Positions 25,155 through 33,863 of a DNA stretch of 64,000 nt are shown here, one piece after another. The DNA comes from Bin87 sp965204685 (lineage in GTDB: Bacteria > Chloroflexota > Dehalococcoidia > Lucifugimonadales > UBA3495). Both the position numbers and the translations under genes were made by a program. The notes below the pieces were generated by a model. The model ran no database searches. It was given only the letters and a program-made list of their open reading frames with translations, and had not been told where the DNA came from. Every line of letters begins with the position of its first letter. The stretch's first letter is position 1. The DNA lies in NCBI GenBank assembly GCA_965204685.1, contig OZ242004.1, forward strand, positions 868,001 through 932,000. Direction: 5' to 3'.

Positions 25155-27548
25155 ATGGAGCGAAACGAGGAACCGGCGCAGGAGGTGAGCGCCCTGCGGG
25201 AACGGCTGTCCCGCCTGGCCCAGGCCAGCCTCCGCATCAACGAGAGCCTGGACTTCGACACCGTGCTCCAGGGGGTATTGGACTCGGCCCGGTCGCTCAC
25301 TGGCGCCCGCTACGGGGTGATCACCCTGCTGGACGGTTCGGGTGACCTGGAGAGCGTGCTCTTCTCCGGCATGACCGGGGAGGAGGCCCGGCTGTTCCAG
25401 GATCTGCCCAGTGGGTTGCAGATGTTCGAGTACCTGAGCGGGCTCAGCCAGCCCCTGCGGGTGCCGGACCTCTTGGAGCACCTCCGGTCCAAGGGCCTGC
25501 CCGACCTGGAGCCACCGGTGGCGGTGGGGCCAGCGGTGCCTTTCCTGGCGGTGCCGGTGCAGCACCGGGACGAGCGGGTGGGCAGCTTCTTCCTGGCCAA
25601 AACCGAACCCCCGGATTCTCGGAGTGTTGAGTTCAGCCCGGAGGACCAGGAGACCCTGGTGATGTTCGCGTCCCAGGCGGCGCTGGTGGTCGCCAACGCC
25701 CGGCGGCACCGGGAGGAACGCCAGGCCCGGAGCGATTTGGAGACCCTGGTGAACACCTCGCCGGTGGGCGTGGTGGTGTTCGACGCCCGGACCGGGGCGC
25801 CGGTGTCCCTCAACCAGGAGGCCCGGCGCATCGTGGACGGGCTGCGAGAGCCGGGCCAGTCGCCGGAGCAACTCCTGGACGCGCTGACCTTCCGGCGGGG
25901 GGACGGGAGAGAGGTCTCCCTGAAGGAGTTATCCCTGCCGCAGGCGCTGAGCGCCGGGGAGACGGTGCGGGCCGAGGAGATCGTCCTGGCGGTCCCCGGC
26001 GGTTCCAGCGTCACCGTGCTGGTCAACGCCACGCCCATCCGGTCCGAGTCGGGTCAGGTGGGTTCCTTCGTGGTGACCCTGCAGGACCTGACCGACCTGG
26101 AGGAGCTGGAGTGGCTGCGGGCCGAGTTCCTGGCCATGGTGAGCCACGAGTTGCGGGAACCCCTCACCTCGGTCAAGGGTTCCATCACCACCCTGCTGGA
26201 CGCCACGACAGCGTTGGACGCCGCCGAGGTGGTCCAGTTCCACCGGATCATCAACTCCCAGACCGACCGGATGCGGGCCATGATCAGCGATCTGCTGGAC
26301 GTGGCCCGCATCGAGATGGGCGCGTTGTCCATCTCCCCGAAACCCGTCGAGGTGGCCGTGCTGGTGGAGGACGCCCGCAGCGCCTTCCAGGCCGGGAGGC
26401 GGAACAACCGTCTGCACGTTGACCTGCCGCCGGACCTGCCCTGGGTGATGGCGGACCGCTCCCGCATGGCCCAGGTGCTGGGCAACCTTCTGGCCAACGC
26501 GGCCCGCCATTCGGACGAGACCTCGGCCATCCGGTTGAGTGTGGAGCGGGTGGACTTCGACGTGGCGGTCTCCGTCTCGGACGACGGCACTGGTGTGCTG
26601 CCGGAGCGCCTGCCCCACCTGTTCCGGAAGTTCAACCGCGCCGGCGACGAACGGCCGAGGGACGGCTCGGAGCGGGCGGGTTTAGGCCTGGCCATCTGCA
26701 AGGGGATAGTGGCGGCCCACGGCGGGCGCATCTGGGCCGAGAGCGACGGGCCGGGCCTAGGCAGCCGATTCACCTTCACGGTGCCGGTGGCCGAGGAGAG
26801 GGAGACCAGGGCGGCCCGGCTCGCTCCTCTGGCCGCCGGGGTGTCTCAGCAAACAGGCGAGGACCAGGTGCGGGTGCTGGCGGTGGACGACGACCCCCAG
26901 ACCCTGCGCCACGTGCGGGACGCATTGAACCGGGCAGGCTACGCGCCCATCGTCACCGGCGACCCCGAGGAGGCGCTGCCCCTGGTGGAAAAGGAGAAGC
27001 CTGACCTGGTGCTGCTGGACCTGGCCCTGCCGGGCATTGACGGTATCGACCTGATGGTCGAGATCGCCGATGTATCCGACGCGCCGGTGATCTTCCTGTC
27101 GGCTTACGGACGTGAGGAGAACGTGACTCTGGCCCTGGACATGGGGGCCGCCGACTACATCGTCAAGCCCTTTTCCAACATGGAGCTGGCCGCCCGCATC
27201 CGGGCGGCTCTGCGCAAGCGGGAGGTTCCTGAACCGGCGGACCCCTTCGTGCTGGGGGAACTGGCCGTCCACTTTGCCGACCGGAGGGCGACCTTCGCCG
27301 GCCGGCCCTTGCGGTTGACCGCCGTCGAGTACCGTCTGCTGGCCGAGCTGGCGGCCAACGCCGGGAAGGTGTTGTCCTACGAGCACCTGCTCCGGCGGGT
27401 CTGGGGCGCCGAGGGCGGCGGCGACGTCCGCCCCATACGCACCGCGCTCAGCAAGATACGCCGCCGGCTGGGCGATGACCCCGACAACCCCACCTACTTC
27501 TTCACCGAACCCCGCGTTGGCTACCGGATGGCCAGGGGAGGGGGCTGA
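25155..27548 (+). CDS. One-piece two-component system: GAF-PAS-kinase-receiver-DNA binding
   Basis: A 797-residue soluble protein. In order it has a GAF domain (about 15-180), a PAS domain (about 195-310), a HisKA domain with the phosphorylated His in MVSHELREPLTS (near 331), and a HATPase with N box NLLANAARHS, DDGTGV and GLGLAI (to about 550). A receiver with DDD and the phosphorylated Asp in LLDLALPGIDG (near 620) follows, then an OmpR/PhoB-type winged helix (about 700-797, LTAVEYRLLAEL ... VRTALSKIRRRLGD). Sensor, relay and transcription output are thus one chain, with no membrane segment. The ATG follows GGAGGTAGGAA. The target genes are unknown; the adjacent secreted protein and VanZ-like gene are candidates. 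Confidence 0.9.
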   Translation: MERNEEPAQEVSALRERLSRLAQASLRINESLDFDTVLQGVLDSARSLTGARYGVITLLDGSGDLESVLFSGMTGEEARLFQDLPSGLQMFEYLSGLSQPLRVPDLLEHLRSKGLPDLEPPVAVGPAVPFLAVPVQHRDERVGSFFLAKTEPPDSRSVEFSPEDQETLVMFASQAALVVANARRHREERQARSDLETLVNTSPVGVVVFDARTGAPVSLNQEARRIVDGLREPGQSPEQLLDALTFRRGDGREVSLKELSLPQALSAGETVRAEEIVLAVPGGSSVTVLVNATPIRSESGQVGSFVVTLQDLTDLEELEWLRAEFLAMVSHELREPLTSVKGSITTLLDATTALDAAEVVQFHRIINSQTDRMRAMISDLLDVARIEMGALSISPKPVEVAVLVEDARSAFQAGRRNNRLHVDLPPDLPWVMADRSRMAQVLGNLLANAARHSDETSAIRLSVERVDFDVAVSVSDDGTGVLPERLPHLFRKFNRAGDERPRDGSERAGLGLAICKGIVAAHGGRIWAESDGPGLGSRFTFTVPVAEERETRAARLAPLAAGVSQQTGEDQVRVLAVDDDPQTLRHVRDALNRAGYAPIVTGDPEEALPLVEKEKPDLVLLDLALPGIDGIDLMVEIADVSDAPVIFLSAYGREENVTLALDMGAADYIVKPFSNMELAARIRAALRKREVPEPADPFVLGELAVHFADRRATFAGRPLRLTAVEYRLLAELAANAGKVLSYEHLLRRVWGAEGGGDVRPIRTALSKIRRRLGDDPDNPTYFFTEPRVGYRMARGGG

Positions 27549-27589
27549 CAGGGTAGGTAACGACTGAATTGAGGATCTTTGAGGGTTAT

Positions 27590-28054
27590 ATGAGCCTGGT
27601 TTTGGTGTTCCCATACAGCCTGATTTTCGGGCTGGTCTTGGTCTGCCTGATGCTGGCAGGGTTTCTCCACGGAGGAAAGTTCAGGTGGGAGACCTTTAGA
27701 GGCCTTGTTCTGTGGCGGGACCAGTTGAAGAAGTTTGGGACGGAGCCGTTCTGGCACAAGTGTTGGCGGAGTTGGCGCGTGGCCAAGGCGGTTCATCTGG
27801 GCGCGTTTGGGATTCTGGGATGTCTGCTGGCCGGTGCTTTCCTGGGGTATGGTTGTTGGGACAAGCTTGGCCTTGTGATCTTCGCTCTGGCTTGTGGAGT
27901 TCTATTTGGATTCGTGACCGAGTACCTCCAGGCTTGCTTTGCCAGAGGCGCGTCCTGGTGGGACGTGGGACTCAATGCCGTCAGCGTTTTGGGAGGCGGT
28001 GTGGCTGCTTGGGTGTCTCTGTGCACATTCAGAATGATGAGTGGCGTCTGGTGA
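27590..28054 (+). CDS. VanZ-like membrane protein
   Basis: A 154-residue membrane protein with four or five hydrophobic segments. The VanZ pattern is visible: KAVHLGAFGILG, then VLFGFVTEYLQACFARGASWWDVGLNAVSVLGG, in which the Glu, Gln, Arg and Asp residues are typical. VanZ relatives affect teicoplanin resistance or lipid flipping, but most bacterial copies are uncharacterised. ATG 27590 is chosen over an upstream TTG because GAGGGTTAT precedes it and the first membrane segment begins directly after it. It lies 41 bases after the kinase and may be co-transcribed. Confidence 0.75.
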   Translation: MSLVLVFPYSLIFGLVLVCLMLAGFLHGGKFRWETFRGLVLWRDQLKKFGTEPFWHKCWRSWRVAKAVHLGAFGILGCLLAGAFLGYGCWDKLGLVIFALACGVLFGFVTEYLQACFARGASWWDVGLNAVSVLGGGVAAWVSLCTFRMMSGVW

Positions 28055-28461
28055 ATGGTTTCCTCGGTATGGAGGGCATCCTTGAAAGCGGCATTGCGGC
28101 CGGTGACGGAAAACTCCGGTGGTCTTGGCTGGTTGGAAATCGATTTTATAGGCATAAATCCTTGGAACTTGCCGCTGTTGGGCATGAAACCTTCCGGTCC
28201 TAGAAACCGAACCGAATTTGATCCTTCAGGTTTGAAAATGACTGAGTGAGCCGCCGTCTGAAATGAGGGTCATCGACATGACGAAAAATACCTACCCCTG
28301 TCAGGGGGGAGGGCGGCTCTGGGTGAATACTGCTGTCGTGAGCGCTTATATGCTGCAGCGGCAGGCCGGTGGGCTGTGGTATTCCTCGGCTATGGACGTG
28401 CGTCGCATGAATGGTGTGGTAGAATACACTACCAAACTGGACGTGCTACTGGAACTGAGAC
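28055..28461. other. Intergenic region with an inverted repeat, no clear gene
   Basis: Two short open frames occur here but neither has a convincing ribosome-binding site or domain. The right end carries the inverted repeat described at 28417. This is the left edge of the second accessory island. Confidence 0.45.
28417..28434 (+). promoter_or_regulatory. Inverted repeat, possible operator and promoter
   Basis: TGGTAG (28417-28422) and CTACCA (28429-28434) form a perfect 6-bp palindrome with a 6-base spacer. A TAGAAT hexamer (28420-28425) overlaps it and could be a -10 box, though no good -35 is present. It lies 28 bases before the HTH gene, so it may be that protein's operator. Confidence 0.4.
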
Positions 28462-28467
28462 ATGACG

Positions 28468-28662
28468 ATGCCGGAGGAATTCACCGTACCCCAGGCTGCG
28501 GCATACCTCAATGTCAGCGAGGAAACCGTAAGGCGTAACATCCGGTCCAAGCGGCTTTCCGCTCTGCGAAGGGGAACCCAGTGGTTTATTCTCCGAGATG
28601 TGCTGATACTTTTCTCCAACTCGTATGACCCCAAGACAGGAAAGATAGAGCGGATACTCTAA
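28468..28662 (+). CDS. Excisionase-family helix-turn-helix protein
   Basis: A 64-residue protein that is almost entirely an excisionase-type (HTH_17) DNA-binding domain: EFTVPQAAAYLNVSEETVRRNIRSKRLSALRRGTQWFI. ATG 28462 two codons upstream is an equal alternative start. Such proteins act as directionality factors of integrases or as small regulators. No integrase is seen nearby, so regulation of the operon starting at 28807 is the likelier role here; that is inference. Confidence 0.75.
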   Translation: MPEEFTVPQAAAYLNVSEETVRRNIRSKRLSALRRGTQWFILRDVLILFSNSYDPKTGKIERIL

Positions 28663-28806
28663 AGCCCAATGGCCCTGAATCACTGGCTGTGAAGAAATGG
28701 TTCAGCGGGTTCCCTGCGGGAGATTACCCAGTCCAGAGAAAATTGTGCATGACGATGCAACCGGGCGACGGTAAGGCGCCGCCCCTCATTGTCAGGAGAA
28801 TGTCCT

Positions 28807-30681
28807 GTGAACGAAAAACCCTCATGGCACTTCCCACCTAGAGGTTGGGGACTGGATGTAATCCAGGATTCGTCCAGCACGCACTTTAGGGACGATCCCA
28901 TTCCGAAACTGGTCAGGGAAGTTCTCCAAAACTCCCTGGATGCCAATGACAGGGATTTAGTCGGTCCGGTCGCGGTGGAGATCGGGGAGAGCTACGTCGA
29001 TGGTCAGACCATCGGCGCCGAAGAGTTGAAGGGTCACCTGGCTTCGTGCTTAGAGAGGGCGGAAGAGGAAGACAGGAAAAACGTCCGCGCGTTCTACTTA
29101 AGAGCTCTGCAAGCGCTCCAAGCCGAAGAAATCCGATGCCTTCGGATCGTGGATGCTGGGACCCTGGGCCTCACAGGTCGAAGCTGGGACGCCCTCGTGT
29201 TCCAAGAGGGGTCGGTTCAAAAATCAGGGGCAGCGCCTGGCGGATCCAATGGTGTGGGGAAAAACGCGGTGCTCAACGTAAGCGATCTTCGCACCGTGTT
29301 TTACAGCACCAGATACATTCAACGTCGTGAAGGCAGGGTCGAAAGGCTGCAAGGCAAGGCCACCTTGATGGACCATCCCAATCCTCGTGACAGGAGCGAA
29401 AGCCTACAGCACGTAGGCTTCTATTCGATGCCTCACGGCGAGCCGGTCTTGACCACGCAGATTCCTGACTTTTTCCGGCTGGACGATGTGGGTACCGGCG
29501 TATTCATCATGGGGTTCAACCCCAGGTCGAGTGATTGGACCAGGGAAGTAACTGCCGCGGTCATCGAGAATTTCTTTCATGCCATACATCAGAAGAAGCT
29601 CGTCGTCAAAGTAAAGGATCGTAATTCAGACGCTACTCTGATTAACCACGAAACCCTCGACTGGCTCTTCGAGCGTGAAAGCAACAATAAACCCGCGTTT
29701 CATTACTATAAAGCCATCAGAGACCAGGACCCAAGAGAAACAGAGCCCATCGGAAAAATTGGGCCGCTCAACGCTCACGTCTTCATCGGTTCCGGTCCTC
29801 GGAGGACGGCATATATCAACCGCAACGGTATGCTGATCACCGACAGCCGGGAGCAGAAAATCAATCCGATGGCCCCACGCGGCAAGAGCCTGTGGCCGGA
29901 TTACTGTGTCGTAGTAACGCCGAAATCCGACAGCGGGGATGAATGGATAAGGCAAACGGAGAACACAAGCCATGATTCTATGTCTCCCCGTCAGTGTTTC
30001 GAGGGCAGGGAGCTGAGCGACGCAGAGCGCTGGTTTAGGCAAGCCAGGAACACGATAAGCAGTATCATCGACGAAGCTGCCCAAGTGCAGAAATACGGCG
30101 ATACCACCAACCTGAGTGAGTTAGCGTCCATGTTCCCGGACGAGTTTGACCCTGCAACCCCAGGGAACAAGCTGCTGAAGACGAAGACCACCAATACCCG
30201 GCTCGTAATACCTCAGTCTATTACACCGGACCCGGAGCCTGGTCCAGACCCCGAACCGGGTCCGGGCCCGGGGCCAGACCCGAATCCTCGTCCCGATCCT
30301 GGACCAGGACCCAGGCCCGACCCAGGGCCAAATCCGAGACCAGGCCCGGCACCAGGCCCTGGGCCAGGCCAGCGAAGGGGTCGGCGGCCAAGGATCGAAC
30401 GTCCGCGCTTGATTCCCACCGAGCGGACTTCGGCCACAGTGGCGTTTACCCCATTGAGTGATACGCCGCAGGAAATAGCCATCCGATTGAGGCCAGCCGG
30501 CGGCGAGTGGGGCCAGGAGAACCCAATCGAGGTCCTGAGCGCAAGGGTCGTAAGCCCGGCGGGCCAAGAGGCACACATTCAAGACGGGTTAGTTCGCTTG
30601 ACTCCGCAGTCCAACGAGCGAGTAGTGATCGAAATAGAGACCAGCGATGCTCTTGATGACTTCGCTTTCAGGATAGGGTAA
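28807..30681 (+). CDS. GHKL (Hsp90-like) ATPase with Pro-Gly linker
   Basis: A 624-residue protein, first gene of a six-gene set. The ATP-binding GHKL fold shows the N box VREVLQNSLDAN, the G1 box IVDAGTLGLTG and the glycine-rich lid GAAPGGSNGVGKNAVL. Near residues 475-530 there is an almost pure Pro/Gly/Asp repeat (PDPEPGPDPEPGPGPG and so on) leading to a C-terminal beta-rich domain. GHKL ATPases of this kind often lead anti-phage operons with DNA-modifying or cutting partners. The start is GTG after GTCAGGAGAATGTCCT. Base composition is lower in GC than in the 0-15 kb element. Confidence 0.82.
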   Translation: MNEKPSWHFPPRGWGLDVIQDSSSTHFRDDPIPKLVREVLQNSLDANDRDLVGPVAVEIGESYVDGQTIGAEELKGHLASCLERAEEEDRKNVRAFYLRALQALQAEEIRCLRIVDAGTLGLTGRSWDALVFQEGSVQKSGAAPGGSNGVGKNAVLNVSDLRTVFYSTRYIQRREGRVERLQGKATLMDHPNPRDRSESLQHVGFYSMPHGEPVLTTQIPDFFRLDDVGTGVFIMGFNPRSSDWTREVTAAVIENFFHAIHQKKLVVKVKDRNSDATLINHETLDWLFERESNNKPAFHYYKAIRDQDPRETEPIGKIGPLNAHVFIGSGPRRTAYINRNGMLITDSREQKINPMAPRGKSLWPDYCVVVTPKSDSGDEWIRQTENTSHDSMSPRQCFEGRELSDAERWFRQARNTISSIIDEAAQVQKYGDTTNLSELASMFPDEFDPATPGNKLLKTKTTNTRLVIPQSITPDPEPGPDPEPGPGPGPDPNPRPDPGPGPRPDPGPNPRPGPAPGPGPGQRRGRRPRIERPRLIPTERTSATVAFTPLSDTPQEIAIRLRPAGGEWGQENPIEVLSARVVSPAGQEAHIQDGLVRLTPQSNERVVIEIETSDALDDFAFRIG

Positions 30682-30686
30682 CCGCA

Positions 30687-31538
30687 ATGACCACCTGGAA
30701 CGACAGATTGCTCCCCCACCCTTTGCTGGCGCCGTGGACGGATGACTATCCAGAGGCGGCCTTTACAGCACAGGTTCCTCACGCCGTTATCAACAATGGC
30801 AAGCAGATCAACTTGACCATCAAGTATCACCTGACCAGCCAGTCGCTTCGGGACCTGATTTCACAAGGCCAAGCCCACTACGTAAGCCTGGTGGCTTGCG
30901 CTAGGACTTTTAGTCGCAATTCCTATCCCTGTGAACACGAGGATGACCTCTGCATCCTGGACGCCCAGGGCTTCTCCGAGGAACTCAAGCTCACTCCCTA
31001 CGTAGTTGCCAAGCAGCCCATAGACGGGTTTACCTCCGCCGAACTCGTAGAGGAAATCACCCGTTTCAAGCCAGGAGGGTTCGACATTCCAGCGGGGTCA
31101 ATTCTGGCCGTCGGAAATTCTACTCAGGTCGAGCTGGAAGAAGGCGGCAGCCCCTTCGCGGTTATCGACTTGGTTGCGCACACGAATGTCGACAGCGGCA
31201 CCTTCACGGTCGATCTTGATGATAACCGAATCAAGGTTTACATGGCCCCGGGGGACAAGGACCAGATCGAGGCCCTGCGGCAACACGGAGAGCAAAGCTG
31301 GGAAATGGCGATTTTATTCCCATCCATCTATCTTCACGCGATTTCCGAAGCGTTGCGGAACTTGGCCTACTATCCAGAACACCGCTGGGCACGAACCATG
31401 CAGAGAGCGCTTGAACGCCATAACATCGCCGTCGACGATGCGGAACTGAAAGCTAACGCGCTTACCCACGCGCAGGCCCTCATGGAGCGCCCTGTGGGAA
31501 CCTTGATGAAAGCCCTCAGCCGCGAAGAGGATGGTTAA
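30687..31538 (+). CDS. Unknown protein of the GHKL operon
   Basis: A 283-residue protein starting 5 bases after the ATPase stop. It is beta-rich in the first two thirds (AHYVSLVACARTFSR, SILAVGNSTQVELEEG, FTVDLDDNRIKVYMAPGD) and helical at the end (HRWARTMQRALERHNI). It has no catalytic motif, signal peptide or membrane segment that I recognise. Tight spacing on both sides indicates that it works with the ATPase and the PAPS-reductase protein, perhaps as a structural or DNA-recognition subunit. Confidence 0.7.
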   Translation: MTTWNDRLLPHPLLAPWTDDYPEAAFTAQVPHAVINNGKQINLTIKYHLTSQSLRDLISQGQAHYVSLVACARTFSRNSYPCEHEDDLCILDAQGFSEELKLTPYVVAKQPIDGFTSAELVEEITRFKPGGFDIPAGSILAVGNSTQVELEEGGSPFAVIDLVAHTNVDSGTFTVDLDDNRIKVYMAPGDKDQIEALRQHGEQSWEMAILFPSIYLHAISEALRNLAYYPEHRWARTMQRALERHNIAVDDAELKANALTHAQALMERPVGTLMKALSREEDG

Positions 31539-31543
31539 TCAAG

Positions 31544-33160
31544 ATGGGTACTGAGCAATTCCAGATTTTCAGGCTGACCCAAGAGGCATACGATCAGCTA
31601 TCGTTGTTCGCGAGCGAAAATCCGAAAGCTTATCTCGACCCTGACACGGACTTCGACCGAGTCCTGCTCGACCGGGGCGTTGCTGACTACGCGGAGGATA
31701 CAGGAATTGCTTCTGACCGGCCCATAAGTCTCACGCCAGTTGAGAGGGTTCCGGCGAATCGGGCTGACCGGCAGGCGTTGGACTTTCACCGTTCGATGCC
31801 AGATTTAACTCCCAGTTTGGCTACCGACAGCCTGATGTGGACCTGGATGACCCACTTCAGGTTGCACTCGTACAGCATCAAGCGCTGGCGATTGCAGGGA
31901 GACCTGACCAACCACATCAGGAACCACTGGTTCGTGGGAAACGAGTCGGACGCCCTACGGCAAAACAATACCGCGTCGCGGACCTGGTGGATAGCCAATA
32001 CGGCGATCAAGGCGGCGAGGGATTCGGGCGGCGCCTTCACCGAAGAAGAGGCGATAAATCATTTCGCCAACAATCCCCGGCATTACCACAACATGATGGA
32101 CTCAAACTTCAGCAGGCATCCTGTCGTGTGCGCTGAAATGCTGCTGGCCCTCATGACCGAGGCCAGAGGGATTTCCGGGGTAGGTTCCGACCAAATCTGG
32201 AAGCGAATGAACCTTGCTGCCGGCACCCTGTTGCTGGACGCGATGCCCAGGGAGCAGTTGAGGGAGCGCATCAACCGCCATGTCGACGAAATAATGTCGG
32301 TTCCCGAATTCGTGACAGACCGGACCAAGCTACGGAGTAGGGTTCCATGGCGTGTGCTCAGCCTGGGAGCGGGGGTTCAATCATCCTGTCTGGCTCTACT
32401 GGCTGAACAAGGAGAGTACGACCTTCCCAAGCCCGATTTTGCCATTTTCGCCGATACTGGCTGGGAGCCGCCGGCGGTGTACGACCATCTTGATTGGCTG
32501 GAAACGCAGTTGTCATTCGAAGTCGTCCGTGTCAACAACGGGAACATCCGGGAAAACATCCTACAAGGTCGGATGCCCGATGGGTCGAAGTTCCTCGGTA
32601 TTCCCGCCTTCCTGCGAAATCCCGACGGAAGCACTGGGATCCTGCATCGACAGTGCACCACCCACTATAAGACAAAGCCAATCCACGATTACCTCAGAAG
32701 TAGGCTGGGTCTTCAGCCAGGCAGAAGGGCTCCTTCCGACGTTCAGGTGGAAATGTGGCTTGGAATCAGCACCGACGAAGCGGTGCGGCAAAAGCCTGAC
32801 CGAGAGGAGTGGGTGACAAAGCGATACCCACTCATTGACCTGGGATTCAGTCGAGCGCAGCTATTGAACTGGTTCAAAGAGAATTATCCGGGCCGTCAAC
32901 TGCCGAGCAGTTCCTGCATCGGATGCCCTTATCATCACGATTCGGTTTGGAGGCATTTGAAAGAGAGCGACCCAAAATCCTTCCAGGATGCTGTCTTTAT
33001 CGACCAAGCCCTCCGTGAGGTCCCTGCCATCAAACAGGCAGTCAAGGGAACAGCGTTTCTTCACCGGTCAAGGACCCCGCTTTTGGAGGTAGATTTCGAC
33101 GCAGTGGCTAGTTATGAGGACTTGATGCTGGAGGAATGCGAAGGGCTTTGCGGAATCTAA
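31544..33160 (+). CDS. PAPS-reductase-family (PP-loop) protein with DUF6339-like N-terminus
   Basis: A 538-residue two-part protein. Residues 1-265 contain IRNHWFVGNESDALRQNN and ASRTWW, which I associate with DUF6339, a family linked to GHKL and other anti-phage cassettes. Residues 268-530 are a PAPS-reductase-like PP-loop domain: RVLSLGAGVQSSCLAL, HRQCTTHYKTKPI, EMWLGISTDE and SSCIGCPYHHDSVW. The Cys-Cys-x-x-Cys pattern could bind an Fe-S cluster as in DndC. DndC and SspD use this fold to put sulfur into the DNA backbone, but no cysteine desulfurase or DndD/DndE gene is present here. The reaction is therefore unknown. The gene starts 5 bases after the previous stop. Confidence 0.82.
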   Translation: MGTEQFQIFRLTQEAYDQLSLFASENPKAYLDPDTDFDRVLLDRGVADYAEDTGIASDRPISLTPVERVPANRADRQALDFHRSMPDLTPSLATDSLMWTWMTHFRLHSYSIKRWRLQGDLTNHIRNHWFVGNESDALRQNNTASRTWWIANTAIKAARDSGGAFTEEEAINHFANNPRHYHNMMDSNFSRHPVVCAEMLLALMTEARGISGVGSDQIWKRMNLAAGTLLLDAMPREQLRERINRHVDEIMSVPEFVTDRTKLRSRVPWRVLSLGAGVQSSCLALLAEQGEYDLPKPDFAIFADTGWEPPAVYDHLDWLETQLSFEVVRVNNGNIRENILQGRMPDGSKFLGIPAFLRNPDGSTGILHRQCTTHYKTKPIHDYLRSRLGLQPGRRAPSDVQVEMWLGISTDEAVRQKPDREEWVTKRYPLIDLGFSRAQLLNWFKENYPGRQLPSSSCIGCPYHHDSVWRHLKESDPKSFQDAVFIDQALREVPAIKQAVKGTAFLHRSRTPLLEVDFDAVASYEDLMLEECEGLCGI

Positions 33161-33338
33161 ACGCTGTTCTGCGCAAACTTCAGCGGGACGCCCGTCATTG
33201 TGACCGACAGGGATGGACCCACAGACGGCCGAATAGGCAAACCAACCTCACCGAAAAGCGCTTCCTCCGCTGGCAGACCAATGTCGGCCTGAGGGGGAAC
33301 TGGCCTTGCGGTAAGAGGATTCACGGAGGCGAACTCTC

Positions 33339-33863
33339 TTGACGAATTGGGACCAAATCGACGATTTCAATGATCAAGTAAACCGTGAAATCGCGAGCTA
33401 CGAGGTGCGGGACGTGATATTGAACCCTGATCATCTGTTAGCAGATGATTTTGTGATCCAACATCTCGACTGGTGTTCGATCAAATTCGACCGTGCCGAA
33501 ATGGAGAAAGTTCCCGATGACAAGCGCGGGGTCTACGGCTTCGCTATCGGAGTTGACAGTGATGTCCTTCCGCCACACGGGTACATTCTCTATATCGGCA
33601 TGGCAGGCCGAAATTCCGACCGGCCGCTCCGAGAGCGGTGCAGCGACTACCTTACGCCCAGCAAGGTCATTAAACGCCGGAGAATTAAACGTGCCATGAA
33701 TTGGCGCCGTGTGTTACGGCTTATTTTCGCCCCGGTGGACGATACCGTTCCCACCGAGGATATCGAGGTTTTGGAAAGCCAATTGAACACCGCGCTTATC
33801 TCACCATTTGCCGAACAGGACATGGAAGCTGATACACGTGAAATGAGGGGAGCATGGCGATGA
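33339..33863 (+). CDS. GIY-YIG-like nuclease
   Basis: A 174-residue protein. The GIY-YIG pattern is GVYGFAI (about residues 64-70) and YILYIGMAGR (about 86-95), followed by LRERCSDYL, the basic helix KRRRIKRAMN and an acid in VLESQLNTAL. These are the expected elements of the nuclease fold, though spacing is looser than in UvrC. It would nick or cut DNA, possibly only modified or unmodified DNA as marked by its partners. The start is TTG after a CGGAGG site, since no ATG fits. It overlaps the DGQHR gene by 10 bases, so the two are coupled. Confidence 0.7.
   Translation: MTNWDQIDDFNDQVNREIASYEVRDVILNPDHLLADDFVIQHLDWCSIKFDRAEMEKVPDDKRGVYGFAIGVDSDVLPPHGYILYIGMAGRNSDRPLRERCSDYLTPSKVIKRRRIKRAMNWRRVLRLIFAPVDDTVPTEDIEVLESQLNTALISPFAEQDMEADTREMRGAWR

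Noticed and set aside
28263..28538. 91-codon + strand frame before the HTH gene
   Set aside because: It spans the palindrome and overlaps the HTH gene in another frame, lacks a ribosome-binding site and has no domain.
30225..30370. Tandem short repeats that could suggest a CRISPR array
   Set aside because: They are in-frame Pro-Gly codon repeats inside the GHKL gene, with no constant repeat-spacer pattern. No CRISPR array was found in the window.
33136..33342. 68-codon frame between the PAPS-reductase and GIY-YIG genes
   Set aside because: Arg-rich random-looking translation that begins inside the end of the previous gene; no start signal.
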